From Rhodoferax sp. (GTDB taxonomy: Bacteria > Pseudomonadota > Gammaproteobacteria > Burkholderiales > Burkholderiaceae_C), in NCBI RefSeq assembly GCF_023701345.1, contig NZ_JAMPXE010000006.1:1-46212 (forward strand): 46,212 nucleotides of DNA, read 5' to 3'. How positions within the stretch are numbered: the first letter of the stretch is position 1; each line of letters begins with the position of its first letter. The notes beneath the pieces were generated by a model, which saw nothing but the letters and a program-made list of their open reading frames with translations, was not told where the DNA came from and searched no databases. The position numbers and the translations under genes were made by a program. Below are positions 7,199 through 15,471 of the stretch, one piece after another.

Positions 7199-9712
7199 AT
7201 GGTCAATGTAGATTCTGTAACCAGTGCCGGGCAGGCTGTTGCCGACTTCTGGCAAACCTTGCTGGCCAGTATCAGTCAGGGCGTGTGCGTGTTTGATGCC
7301 GATGGCTGTGTGGGCCAGTTCAATCCTTGTCTGCCCGAGTTGCTCGATGTGCCGCCAGAGTTTCTGGCAAGTGGTCCCTCTCTGCGCGAGATCTATGATT
7401 TTCAGATGCAGCGCGGTGACTTTGCTGGCGCCCCCCATCCGCTGGACCAACCGACCCAGCAGGCGTCCTCTGACGCTGACCCGGCTTTGGTGTCAGAGCA
7501 TTGTTTGCGTTTGAGGCACCTCGGACGTACCCTGCAAGTGCAAACCAGGCGCCTGCCAGGCGCCGGCCTGGTGCAGACGGTGATGGATGTCAGTGATTAC
7601 GTGCAGGCTGAGGCGGGTCGCAAGCGTGCCAATCAACTGCTTTTTGCCACCCAGGCGCTGGCCGAACTGGGCGGTTGGGAAGTGGACTTGCAGCACAACC
7701 AGGTGACCTGGACCGACGGTGTCTACCGCATTTTCGAAACCACCCCGCAAGCATTTACACCGTCACTCGCCACAGTCCGGCCCTTGTTCACCGAGGAGTC
7801 GCTGGCCATTTACGAAGCGTCCTTCCAGCCGTCGGGCCAGCCCACATCCACCCACGAGTTTGAAATTGAGATGCTGACCCTGAAGGGACGGCGCATTTGG
7901 CTGCATTCGCGGGGCACCACGACCTGGGAGAATGACCGTCCGGTCAAGCGCACCGCCATCGTGCAGGACATTACCCGGCGCAAACAGACCGAGATGGCCT
8001 TGCGCGACAGTGAGGCGCGCTGGAAACTGGCGCTGGAGAGCGTCGGTGACGGGGTCTGGGACTTGCAGGTGCAGAGTGGCGAACAGTACCTGTCGCCGAA
8101 TCTGCTGCGCATGTATGGCTATGACGATGGCGAGCTCCAGTCCAGTGTGGCTGAACTTGATGCGCTGGTCCACCCCGAGGACCTGGGGCGCCTCCAGCTT
8201 GACCGGCAGGCCCACCTGGACGGCATCACGCTCACCTACAGTAATGAGCATCGGGTGCTGTGCAAGGACGGCAACTGGAAATGGGTGCACAGCCGCGGCA
8301 TGGTGATCAGCCGCGATGCCCAAGGCAGGGCGCTGCGCATGTTGGGCACCCACGCCGACATCACCGAACGCAAGACGGCGGATGCGCTGGTCTGGCAGCA
8401 GGCGCATTTTGACGCGCTCACCGGCTTGCCCAATCGGCGTCTGATGCGCGAACGGCTGATTCAGGAAATCAAGAAATGCCGCCGCAGTGGGCACAAACTG
8501 GCGCTGTTGTTCATTGACCTGGACCACTTCAAGGAGGTCAATGACACGTTGGGGCATGACCGTGGCGACGAATTGCTGGTCGAGGCGGCGCAACGCATTC
8601 AGCGTTGTCTGCGGGAAACCGATACTGTGGCCCGCATGGGCGGCGACGAGTTCACGGTGATCATTACCGGCATGGCCGATGAGGCCAATCTGCAGAGCAT
8701 CCTGCCCAAGCTGCTGAATACCCTGAGCGCGTCGTTCCAGTTGGGTCTGGACCAGGTTTTTGTGTCCGCCAGCATGGGTGTGACGGTCTACCCGACCGAC
8801 ACACTGGAGGTGGATGACCTGCTGAAGAACGCCGATCAGGCGCTCTACGTGGCCAAGGCGGCAGGGCGCAACCGGTTCAGCTTCTTCACGCCGGCGCTGC
8901 AGGAGGCGGCCATGCAGCGCGCCCAATTGACCCATGACCTGCGCGCCGCCTTGCCGGCGCAGGAGTTTCGCGTGGTCTACCAGCCGATTGTGACTTTGGC
9001 CACCGGCAAAATCCACAAAGCCGAGGCCCTGATCCGCTGGCAACATCCCAAGCGCGGCCTGATCAGCCCGGCAGAATTTATTCCAGTCGCCGAAAGCAGT
9101 GGCCTGATTGTGGAACTGGGGGAGTGGATTTTTGCCCAGGCGGCAGCCCAGGTGAAAAACTGGCGTGCCGAATTGCACCCGGAGTTTCAGGTCAGTGTCA
9201 ACAAATCTCCCCTGCAGTTTGAAAACCCGAATCCCAACCATATTCCCTGGATCGATCAATTGCGTGTGCTCGGGCTGCCCGGTGAAAGTGTGGTGGTTGA
9301 AATCACCGAAGGCCTGCTGCTGTCCACCAGCAACGGCGTGGTTGAACAACTGCTGAAGTTGCGCGACGAAGGCATCAACGTGTCGCTCGATGACTTCGGC
9401 ACCGGTTATTCGTCGCTGTCCTACCTGCAAAAATTTGACATTGATTTCATCAAGATCGACCAGTCCTTTGTCCGCCACCTGAAGGCCGGCACCACCGATC
9501 TGGTGCTGTGCCAGGCCATCATTGCCATGGCCCACGCCCTGGGCATGAAGGTGATCGCCGAGGGCGTGGAGACGGCGGAGCAGCGCGATCTGCTGAAAGC
9601 CGCCGGCTGCGACTATGCGCAAGGGTATTTTTACTCGCGCCCGGTGAATCCCGCAGAATTCGAAGCCATGGTGCAACGCTCGGAGCAAGCGCTGGACTCG
9701 GTGAAGACATGA
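7199..9712 (+). CDS. PAS-GGDEF-EAL cyclic-di-GMP turnover protein
   Basis: A bifunctional-looking c-di-GMP protein of 837 residues without membrane segments. The N-terminal half holds PAS-type sensor modules (about residues 10-130, 140-265 and 275-400, the latter two ending in PAC motifs such as DITRRKQTE and DITERKTAD). The GGDEF domain has an intact RMGGDEF (near residue 480) and an inhibitory I-site RETD exactly five residues before it. The EAL domain (about 590-830) has AEALIRW, the Asn of VNKSPLQF, EITEG, DDFGTGYSSLSYLQ, the Lys of FIKID, AEGVET and QGYFYSRP, so both catalytic centres look competent. The ATG at 7199 is 31 bp after the kinase gene; an open frame continues upstream into it without a better start. 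Confidence 0.9.
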   Translation: MVNVDSVTSAGQAVADFWQTLLASISQGVCVFDADGCVGQFNPCLPELLDVPPEFLASGPSLREIYDFQMQRGDFAGAPHPLDQPTQQASSDADPALVSEHCLRLRHLGRTLQVQTRRLPGAGLVQTVMDVSDYVQAEAGRKRANQLLFATQALAELGGWEVDLQHNQVTWTDGVYRIFETTPQAFTPSLATVRPLFTEESLAIYEASFQPSGQPTSTHEFEIEMLTLKGRRIWLHSRGTTTWENDRPVKRTAIVQDITRRKQTEMALRDSEARWKLALESVGDGVWDLQVQSGEQYLSPNLLRMYGYDDGELQSSVAELDALVHPEDLGRLQLDRQAHLDGITLTYSNEHRVLCKDGNWKWVHSRGMVISRDAQGRALRMLGTHADITERKTADALVWQQAHFDALTGLPNRRLMRERLIQEIKKCRRSGHKLALLFIDLDHFKEVNDTLGHDRGDELLVEAAQRIQRCLRETDTVARMGGDEFTVIITGMADEANLQSILPKLLNTLSASFQLGLDQVFVSASMGVTVYPTDTLEVDDLLKNADQALYVAKAAGRNRFSFFTPALQEAAMQRAQLTHDLRAALPAQEFRVVYQPIVTLATGKIHKAEALIRWQHPKRGLISPAEFIPVAESSGLIVELGEWIFAQAAAQVKNWRAELHPEFQVSVNKSPLQFENPNPNHIPWIDQLRVLGLPGESVVVEITEGLLLSTSNGVVEQLLKLRDEGINVSLDDFGTGYSSLSYLQKFDIDFIKIDQSFVRHLKAGTTDLVLCQAIIAMAHALGMKVIAEGVETAEQRDLLKAAGCDYAQGYFYSRPVNPAEFEAMVQRSEQALDSVKT

Positions 9713-9742
9713 CCCGTCCGCGGGCTGGCGCGCCGGGTCATG
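9708..9742. terminator. Hairpin shared by two convergent stop codons
   Basis: Perfect 9-bp inverted arms CATGACCCG (9708-9716) and CGGGTCATG (9734-9742) flank a GC-rich loop. The stop of the c-di-GMP gene (9710-9712) lies in the left arm and the stop of the convergent ABC ATPase gene (9738-9740) in the right arm. No clear T-tract follows on either side, so intrinsic termination is only a guess. Confidence 0.45.
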
Positions 9743-10808
9743 CCAGGCGCAGGCCGCTCTGCGCGTCAAACCAGTTGTTGTGCCTGCCGCTCACCGTCAT
9801 GCCCACCGTGTCGCCCATCTTCACTTGCGTGCTTGGTGGCGTGCGCACCGTGATCAGGCCGACCCCGGTTTTCACCACCACATAGGTATCGGCCCCGGTG
9901 GGCTCCACCAGGGTGACCTGGCCGCGCCAGGTGGCGTCATCGCTCAGATGGATGTGCTCGGGACGCTGCCCCAGCGTCAGCTTGCCGGTGGCCGGGCAGG
10001 GCAGAGTCAGACTGCCGCCTTCAAAGGAAAACACAGTGCTTTCGCCTGTTCCGCTGGCCTCGCCGGGGATGAAATTCATGGTGGGTGAGCCAATGAAACC
10101 CGCCACATAGGTGTTGGCGGGGCGGCGGTAAATGTCATCGGGCGAGCCAATTTGCTGCAGGATGCCGTCCTTCATAACCGCTATGCGGCTGCCCAGCGTC
10201 ATGGCCTCGATCTGATCGTGCGTCACATACACGGTGGTGATGCCGCTGACCAGGTGCAGACGCTTGATCTCGGCGCGCATTTCCACGCGCAGCTTGGCGT
10301 CCAGGTTGGAGAGCGGCTCGTCGAACAGGAACAGTTGCGGGTCGCGCGCCAGGGCGCGGCCCATGGCCACGCGCTGGCGCTGGCCCCCCGAGAGCTGCGC
10401 CGGCCGGCGGTCCAGCAGGTGCTCGATCTGCAGCATGGCGGCCACTTCGTGGATGCGCTTGGTGCGTACTTCGAGCGGCACCTTGCGCATTTCCAGCGCA
10501 AAGCCGATGTTGTCGGCCACGCTCATGGTGGGGTAGAGCGCGTAGCTCTGGAACACCATGGCAATATCGCGCTGCGCTGGAGCCACGCCAATGACGTTTT
10601 TGCCAGCAATGCGCAATTCGCCCTCGGTCGGGTCCTCCAGGCCGGCAATGATGTTGAGCAGGGTCGACTTGCCGCAACCCGAGGGTCCGACGAGGATCAG
10701 GAACTCGCCCGGTGCGACCTCGATATCGATTTTTTTCAAGACCTCGACGGCCTTGTCGCCCTTGCCATAAACCTTGCGGATGCCCGCGATGTGGAGTGAT
10801 GCTGCCAT
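9738..10808 (-). CDS. Carbohydrate ABC transporter ATP-binding protein (MalK/UgpC type)
   Basis: ATPase subunit of 356 residues that should power the two permeases encoded upstream. It has Walker A GPSGCGKST (near residue 40), Q-loop FQSYALYPTM, signature LSGGQRQR, Walker B LFLFDEPLSNLD, and the switch His in VTHDQIEAM. A C-terminal TOBE/MalK-type regulatory domain follows (about 235-356, with GQRPEHIHL). These features are typical of UgpC/MalK/MsmK ATPases of CUT1 sugar systems, which are often shared among several transporters. It is the last gene of the minus-strand ABC operon, 5 bp after the second permease gene. The substrate is inferred from the neighbours. Confidence 0.92.
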   Translation of the reverse strand: MAASLHIAGIRKVYGKGDKAVEVLKKIDIEVAPGEFLILVGPSGCGKSTLLNIIAGLEDPTEGELRIAGKNVIGVAPAQRDIAMVFQSYALYPTMSVADNIGFALEMRKVPLEVRTKRIHEVAAMLQIEHLLDRRPAQLSGGQRQRVAMGRALARDPQLFLFDEPLSNLDAKLRVEMRAEIKRLHLVSGITTVYVTHDQIEAMTLGSRIAVMKDGILQQIGSPDDIYRRPANTYVAGFIGSPTMNFIPGEASGTGESTVFSFEGGSLTLPCPATGKLTLGQRPEHIHLSDDATWRGQVTLVEPTGADTYVVVKTGVGLITVRTPPSTQVKMGDTVGMTVSGRHNNWFDAQSGLRLA

Positions 10809-10813
10809 GTTGT

Positions 10814-11668
10814 TTATCCTTTAACCGCACCGGCGGTCAGACCTTTGACGAAATATTGACCGGCCAGCACATAGACCAACATGGTCGGCAGGCCGGCGAT
10901 GATGGCCGCTGCCATGTCCACGTTGTAGCTTTTCACGCTGCTGGTGGTGTTGGCCATGTTGTTCAGGCCCACCGTGATCGGTTTGCTGTCGGCGCCGCTG
11001 AAGGCCACGCCAAACAGGAAGTCGTTCCAGATGTTGGTGAACTGCCAGATCAGCGTCACCATCAGGATCGGCGTCGACATCGGGATCACGATGCGGTAGA
11101 AGATGCGCCAGAAACCGGCGCCGTCCATGCGCGCCGCCTGAATGAGCTCACGCGGAATGGCGGTGTAGTAGTTTCTGAAAAACAGCGTGGTGCCCGCCAT
11201 GCCGGCCAGGCAATGCACCAGCACCAGTCCGGAGATGGAACTGGACAAGCCCAGAAAACCCAGTACCTGGCTCATCGGCAACAACACCACCTGGAACGGC
11301 ATGAAGACGCCAAACAGGATGAAGCCAAACAGAAGGTCACTGCCCTTGAACTTCCACATGCTCAGCACGTAGCCGTTCAAGGCGCCCCAAGCGGTGGAGA
11401 TCAGCACTGCCGGCACCGCCATGGCCACCGAGTTCAAGAAATAGGGCTTCAGGCCGCGGCAATCGACACCGGTGCAGGCGGTCGACCAGGCCAGTTGCCA
11501 GGACTCAAAATTCAGCGAGGTCGGCAGGCTCAGCAGGTTGCCGGCGCGCAATTGGTCGGCATCCTTGAACGAGGTCACCAGCATCACATAAAGCGGCGCC
11601 AGAAAGAAGAAGGCCGCCACAGCCAACACGGCGTACAGCGCAAAACGGGAAATATTTTTAGCGTTCAT
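10814..11668 (-). CDS. Sugar ABC transporter permease (MalG type)
   Basis: Inner-membrane permease of about 284 residues with six predicted helices, beginning MNAKNISRFALYAVLAVAAFFFLAPLYVML. The EAA loop that contacts the ATPase is EREL-like in PRELIQAARMDGAGFWRIFYRIVIPM (about residues 180-205). The last segment ends FVKGLTAGAVKG, typical of MalG-type subunits. A TTG at 11686 that overlaps the upstream stop (TTGA) would add six residues; the ATG whose complement ends at 11668 gives the more usual N-terminus. It pairs with the preceding MalF-type permease. Confidence 0.88.
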   Translation of the reverse strand: MNAKNISRFALYAVLAVAAFFFLAPLYVMLVTSFKDADQLRAGNLLSLPTSLNFESWQLAWSTACTGVDCRGLKPYFLNSVAMAVPAVLISTAWGALNGYVLSMWKFKGSDLLFGFILFGVFMPFQVVLLPMSQVLGFLGLSSSISGLVLVHCLAGMAGTTLFFRNYYTAIPRELIQAARMDGAGFWRIFYRIVIPMSTPILMVTLIWQFTNIWNDFLFGVAFSGADSKPITVGLNNMANTTSSVKSYNVDMAAAIIAGLPTMLVYVLAGQYFVKGLTAGAVKG

Positions 11669-11682
11669 GGTCAAGTCCGGAT

Positions 11683-12567
11683 TCAACGCTCGTGCGGCTT
11701 GGAGCGCAACTCGCTGTACAGGTAAGGCACTACCAGCGCGGCCACCATGGCCAGCATCATGGTGGCGCTGGCCGCTCCCAGGCCAATCTGGCCGCGGGTA
11801 AAGCTCATGGTGAACATGAAGGTGGCGGGCACGTCCGACGCATAGCCGGGTCCGCCTGCGGTCAGGGCCATCACCAGATCGAAGGCTTTGATCGACAGGT
11901 GTGACAGCACCAGAATGGTGGAGAACACCACCGGGCGCAACACCGGCAGGATGATGCGCCAGTAAATGCGCGGCAGGCTGGCGCCGTCAATCTGCGCGGC
12001 CTTGATGATGCTGTCGTCGATGCCGCGCAAGCCTGCCAGAAACAGCGCCATGGCAAAACCGGCCGACTGCCAGATGCCGGCAATCACCACGCAGTAAATG
12101 GCGGTGTCGCTTTGCACCAGCCAGTCAAAACTGAAGCTGCTCCAGCCCATGTCCTGCATCAGCTTTTCCAGCCCCAGACTGGGGTTCAAGATCCATTTCC
12201 AGGCGGTGCCGGTGACGATGAACGACAGCGCCATGGGGTACAGATAGACCGTGCGGATCACCCCCTCAAAGCGGATTTTCTGGTCCAGAAAGATCGCCAG
12301 CAGCATGCCCAGCAGCATCGATCCGCCGACGTACAGCACGCTGAAGATGCCGAGATTTTTCAGCGCCACGTACCAGCGGTCCATTTCCCACAGGCGCACG
12401 TACTGTTCCAGTCCAACGAACTCGTCGTAATTGGGCAACATGCGTGAATTGGTCAGGGACAAGAGGCCGTTCCAGATCATGAAGCCGTAGATGAAGGCAA
12501 AGCCGAGCACAAAGCCCGGCGCGATCACCAACTTGGGCAACACGTTTTCAAATGATTTCATGGACAT
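11683..12567 (-). CDS. Sugar ABC transporter permease (MalF type)
   Basis: Inner-membrane permease of 294 residues, companion of the MalG-type subunit downstream. Several hydrophobic helices are visible (LVIAPGFVLGFAFIYGFMIWN near the start, GIFSVLYVGGSMLLGMLLAIFL). The EAA-type loop DDSIIKAAQIDGASLPRIYWRIILPVLRPV (about residues 190-220) contacts the ATPase. CUT1 permeases transport mono- and disaccharides and polyols. The start has two in-frame ATGs (MSMKSFEN); an AAGGCG stretch a few bases upstream fits either. It is separated from the binding-protein gene by 341 bp carrying two large hairpin repeats. Confidence 0.88.
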   Translation of the reverse strand: MSMKSFENVLPKLVIAPGFVLGFAFIYGFMIWNGLLSLTNSRMLPNYDEFVGLEQYVRLWEMDRWYVALKNLGIFSVLYVGGSMLLGMLLAIFLDQKIRFEGVIRTVYLYPMALSFIVTGTAWKWILNPSLGLEKLMQDMGWSSFSFDWLVQSDTAIYCVVIAGIWQSAGFAMALFLAGLRGIDDSIIKAAQIDGASLPRIYWRIILPVLRPVVFSTILVLSHLSIKAFDLVMALTAGGPGYASDVPATFMFTMSFTRGQIGLGAASATMMLAMVAALVVPYLYSELRSKPHER

Positions 12568-12629
12568 TTCGCCTTAGCTTAGGTTGGAGCTTGGAGTGGC
12601 TCCGTTGATGGGGCACCTGTGCTGTTATC

Positions 12630-12739
12630 GGATCAGGCGGGCCGGGTAATTCACTTCGTTCGTGTCCCCCGACCCTAAGCCTGCGGCCTAGGGTCTCCTC
12701 CTTTACCTCACTACGCGAAATACCCGGCCCACCCGATCC
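12630..12739. repeat. Nested inverted repeat, element 1
   Basis: The outer arms at 12630-12651 and 12718-12739 pair at 19 of 22 positions (GGATCAGGCGGGCCGGGTAA on the left). An inner hairpin ACCCTAAGCC / GGCCTAGGGT lies at about 12672-12694 with one mismatch. The middle carries TCTCCTCCTTTAC and GTGTCCCCCG, whose reverse complements recur in element 2. It looks like a REP/BIME or small MITE-like element. Confidence 0.7.
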
Positions 12740-12781
12740 TGGGCCGGTGTCGAATCGCCTGTCAGCAAACCCACTGCGCAA

Positions 12782-12873
12782 GCAGTAGGGTTGGGGTATG
12801 TGTCATAGCGAAGTAAAGGAGGAGCCCGCAGGGCGGGGGACATGAGCGGCGACACGTACCCCAGCCCTGCTGC
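12782..12873. repeat. Nested inverted repeat, element 2
   Basis: The outer arms at 12782-12804 and 12851-12873 pair at 20 of 23 positions (GGGTTGGGGTATGTGTC on the left against GACACGTACCCCAGCCC on the right). The inner core has GTAAAGGAGGAG, the hairpin CCCGC-AGG-GCGGG at 12825-12837, and CGGGGGACA. The core matches element 1 in opposite orientation, while the outer arms differ in sequence. Confidence 0.7.
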
Positions 12874-12908
12874 GGATACGTTTAACAATCTCCGATGTTC
12901 CCAAGGCA

Positions 12909-14159
12909 TTACTTGGTTGCCGCAGCCTTGGCGATGCTCTTCACCCCATCCGCCACACTCATCTTGTCGTTGTTCCAGAACTGGCTGACTGCGTCCTTGA
13001 TGGCGCCTTCGGCGGCCGGCATCACCGCCATGCCGTGCGCAATGGAGGGCAGCAGGCCGCCAGATTTCGCGGTTTCAACAAAGTCTTTGCTGGACAGTTT
13101 GGCACAGTCATCGAACTTTGCCATGTCCATGTTCAGACGTACCGGGATCGAGCCCTTGTTCAGGTTGAAAACTTCCTGGAATTCAGTACCCATGATGGCG
13201 GCGGCCAGATCAGCCTGTGCTTTCTGGGCGGTGGCGTCTTTCAGCTTGAACATGGCAAAAGAGTCCACGTTGAAAGTGAAGGCGTTGGCCGTTCCGGGGG
13301 CGGCTGCGCAGATGTAGTCCTTGCCCGGGACTTTGCCGGCGGCCGTGAACTCACCCTTGGCCCAGTCCCCCATGAACTGGAAGGCCGCCTTTTCCTGAAT
13401 CACCATCGCCGTGGCCAGATTCCAGTCGCGACCGGGGGCCGCAGCATCGGTATAAGTCTTGACCTTGCGGAAAGTTTCCAGCGACTTGGTCATGGTGGCG
13501 CTGGTGAGCGCTTTTTGATCCAGCTTGACCAGCGCGTCACCGTAGAACCTGGCGCCGCCCACCCCCAGCACGACCGATTCGAAGGTGGTGAAATCCTGCC
13601 AGTTCTGGCCACCGTGTGCGACCGGTATCAAGCCCGCTTTTTTGATCTTTTCAGCGGCCGCAAAAAACTCATCCCAGGTTTTTGGCGTGCCCGCGACACC
13701 GGCTTTTTTCAGCACGGCCGCATTGGCCCACATCCAGTTGACGCGGTGCACATTGACCGGTGCGGCGACAAAGTTTCCTTTGTATTTCATGACATCAGCC
13801 ACCACCTTGGGTAGCAGGCTGTCCCATTTTTCGGCCTTGGCAGTGGCGTCGAGGTTGGCCAGTACACCTTCTGAAGCCCATTCCTGAATCCCCGGGCCCT
13901 TGATTTGCGCTGCAGCGGGCGGGTTGCCGGCAACGACCCGGCTTTTGAGCACGGTCATGGCGTTGTCGCCGCCGCCGCCAGCCACGGCAAAGTCTTTCCA
14001 GGTGTGGCCCTTGCCTTGCATGATTCTTTTCAGCTCGCCGACCGACTTGGCTTCGCCACCGGACGTCCACCAGTGCAGCACCTCCACTTCGCCAGCCATT
14101 GCTGCATTAGCAGCCGCCACCAAGGCCACGGCTGTAGCCAATTTTGAAAGTTTGATCAT
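12909..14159 (-). CDS. Sugar ABC transporter substrate-binding protein (glucose/mannose type)
   Basis: Periplasmic binding protein of 416 residues with a signal peptide (MIKLSKLATAVALVAAANAAMAG, cut after AMA). The mature start EVEVLHWWTSGGEAKSVGELK is typical of the CUT1 binding proteins for glucose/mannose such as Pseudomonas GtsA. Other similar stretches are GGGGDNAMTVLKSRVVAGNPP, FMGDWAKGEF and FNLNKGSIPVR. Because of this resemblance, and the ROK kinase and mannose-6-phosphate isomerase-like cupin nearby, I infer an aldohexose substrate. The frame is open 24 codons further upstream, but the signal peptide fixes the start at MIKLSK. It is first in a minus-strand operon with two permeases and an ATPase. 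Confidence 0.88.
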   Translation of the reverse strand: MIKLSKLATAVALVAAANAAMAGEVEVLHWWTSGGEAKSVGELKRIMQGKGHTWKDFAVAGGGGDNAMTVLKSRVVAGNPPAAAQIKGPGIQEWASEGVLANLDATAKAEKWDSLLPKVVADVMKYKGNFVAAPVNVHRVNWMWANAAVLKKAGVAGTPKTWDEFFAAAEKIKKAGLIPVAHGGQNWQDFTTFESVVLGVGGARFYGDALVKLDQKALTSATMTKSLETFRKVKTYTDAAAPGRDWNLATAMVIQEKAAFQFMGDWAKGEFTAAGKVPGKDYICAAAPGTANAFTFNVDSFAMFKLKDATAQKAQADLAAAIMGTEFQEVFNLNKGSIPVRLNMDMAKFDDCAKLSSKDFVETAKSGGLLPSIAHGMAVMPAAEGAIKDAVSQFWNNDKMSVADGVKSIAKAAATK

Positions 14160-14394
14160 GACATCTCCAGTTGGTCTGCCTGGATGGCCTTCAGGGCCAG
14201 GAGGCGCGGGGTTGATTCGGGCAGACACCATGTTGCTCGAATTAATTAATTGTTAATTAATTTTTAATCCCGTGCAAGAGGGTGTTTACCCTAACCCCCG
14301 GCCTGCTGATGAAGAAGATTTGTTGGGCAGGTTCTTGCGGCCTCGGCCCCCCTTGCTGCCGACTGGCGCAGGAAGGGGGCTTGGGAAGATGCGG
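14160..14394 (-). promoter_or_regulatory. Upstream region of the sugar ABC operon with AT-rich palindrome
   Basis: About 235 bp between the binding-protein gene and the end of the TRAP operon. The only AT-rich block is at 14237-14265, where TTAATTAATT-G-TTAATTAA-type inverted copies form a near palindrome in otherwise GC-rich DNA. It is the natural place for the promoter and operator of the ABC operon. No GGATAGCGCTATCC site is present here, so the operon is probably not controlled by the same site as gntK. Confidence 0.45.
14348..14379 (-). terminator. Possible terminator hairpin after the TRAP operon
   Basis: Inverted arms CCCCCTT (14348-14354) and AAGGGGG (14373-14379) lie 16 bp beyond the stop codon of the dctP-like gene on its strand. 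A T-tract is not evident, so the call is tentative. Confidence 0.35.
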
Positions 14395-15414
14395 TTATTT
14401 GCCGCCGCGGATTTTCTTCAGTTCAGCCTGGGCTTCATTCCACAAGTCCATGCCCACATCAGCTGCCACGGTTGCGTACACCTTGGTCAACTTGTCACGC
14501 ATGCGGGCGGACTCGGCAGGCGAGAGTTCGTTAATCATCATGCCTTTTGTCTTCAGGTCGGCCATGGCCTTGGCCGCCTCGTCGCGGGTGTCCTTGCGCT
14601 CAAAGTCGCGGCTGACGCGGGCGGCGTCCATCAACACCTTTTGCTCGTCTTTTGAAAGCTGGCCCCACCATTTCTTGCTGGCCGTGACGATCCACGGGCT
14701 ATAGACGTGGTTGGTCACCGTCATGTACTTTTGTACTTCGTAGAACTTGCTCGACAGGATGGTGTTGAACGGGTTTTCCTGGCCGTCCACCGTCTTGGTT
14801 TCGAGCGCGCTGAACAGCTCCGAGAAGGCCAGCGGAATGGCGTTGGCACCCAGCGTCTGGAAGCTGCTCAAGAACACATTGTTTTGCATGACTCGCAATT
14901 TGATGCCGTTCATGTCTTCCATCTTGGTGATGGCGCGCTTGCTGTTGGTCAGGTTACGAAAGCCGTTTTCCCAATAAACCAGACCCACCAGGCCTTTTTC
15001 CGGCAGCTTGTTGCGCACCTTGTCGCCAATCGGGCCGTCAAGCATGGCATCGGCCTCTTTGGTGTTGCTGATCAGGAACGGCGTGTCCCATAAAGCCATT
15101 TCCTTGGTAATGCCTACCAGCGTGGCGGTCGAGCCCACCATCATCTCCTGGGCGCCACCGATCAGCGCCTGCTGCATCTGGTTGTCCGGGCCGAGGGCGG
15201 CGGCGCCAATGGCGCGCACCTTCATTTTGCCGCCGGAGAGTTTGGCCACCTCGTCGGCAAACACCTTGGCCGCGCGGCCCTGGTTGCTTTGCTCGTTAAG
15301 GCCATAGCCAAAGCGGATCAGGCGCGGTTTGATGTCTTGCGCCACGGCAGCAAACGAGGCACTGAGCACGGCCACGCTGGCGGCGGCAATGAGGGTTCTG
15401 CGAAGAAATGACAT
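14395..15414 (-). CDS. TRAP transporter substrate-binding protein (DctP type), probably for gluconate
   Basis: Periplasmic binding protein of 339 residues with signal peptide MSFLRRTLIAAASVAVLSASFAAVAQ. The DctP family signatures are LRVMQNNVFLSSFQTLGANAIPLAFSELFSALETKTVDGQENP (about residues 170-215), where the conserved Arg binds the substrate carboxylate and DGQENP is the family tag, and FYEVQKYMTVTNHVYSPW. It is the last gene in the order gntK-dctQ-dctM-dctP. Co-transcription with gluconokinase makes gluconate or a related sugar acid the likely substrate; this is inference from context. It starts 57 bp after the dctM-type gene. Confidence 0.9.
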   Translation of the reverse strand: MSFLRRTLIAAASVAVLSASFAAVAQDIKPRLIRFGYGLNEQSNQGRAAKVFADEVAKLSGGKMKVRAIGAAALGPDNQMQQALIGGAQEMMVGSTATLVGITKEMALWDTPFLISNTKEADAMLDGPIGDKVRNKLPEKGLVGLVYWENGFRNLTNSKRAITKMEDMNGIKLRVMQNNVFLSSFQTLGANAIPLAFSELFSALETKTVDGQENPFNTILSSKFYEVQKYMTVTNHVYSPWIVTASKKWWGQLSKDEQKVLMDAARVSRDFERKDTRDEAAKAMADLKTKGMMINELSPAESARMRDKLTKVYATVAADVGMDLWNEAQAELKKIRGGK

Positions 15415-15471
15415 GGTAAAAATCTCCTGTGGTTGAAGTAAAACGCGTGAAAAAAAAGGGTGAAGGTGGCG

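Larger units (their letters stand above)
12568..12908. other. Intercistronic region rich in hairpins, no gene
   Basis: This 341-bp stretch lies inside the ABC operon, between the binding-protein gene and the MalF-type permease gene. It holds two palindromic repeat elements, listed separately, and no credible coding sequence. Its position fits the common pattern in which stable hairpins after a binding-protein gene protect its mRNA and lower expression of the permease genes. Confidence 0.7.

Noticed and set aside
7763-9769. 668-residue open frame antisense to the GGDEF-EAL gene
   Set aside because: It mirrors the codon pattern of a well-supported gene and shows no domain; such long antisense frames are common in GC-rich DNA.
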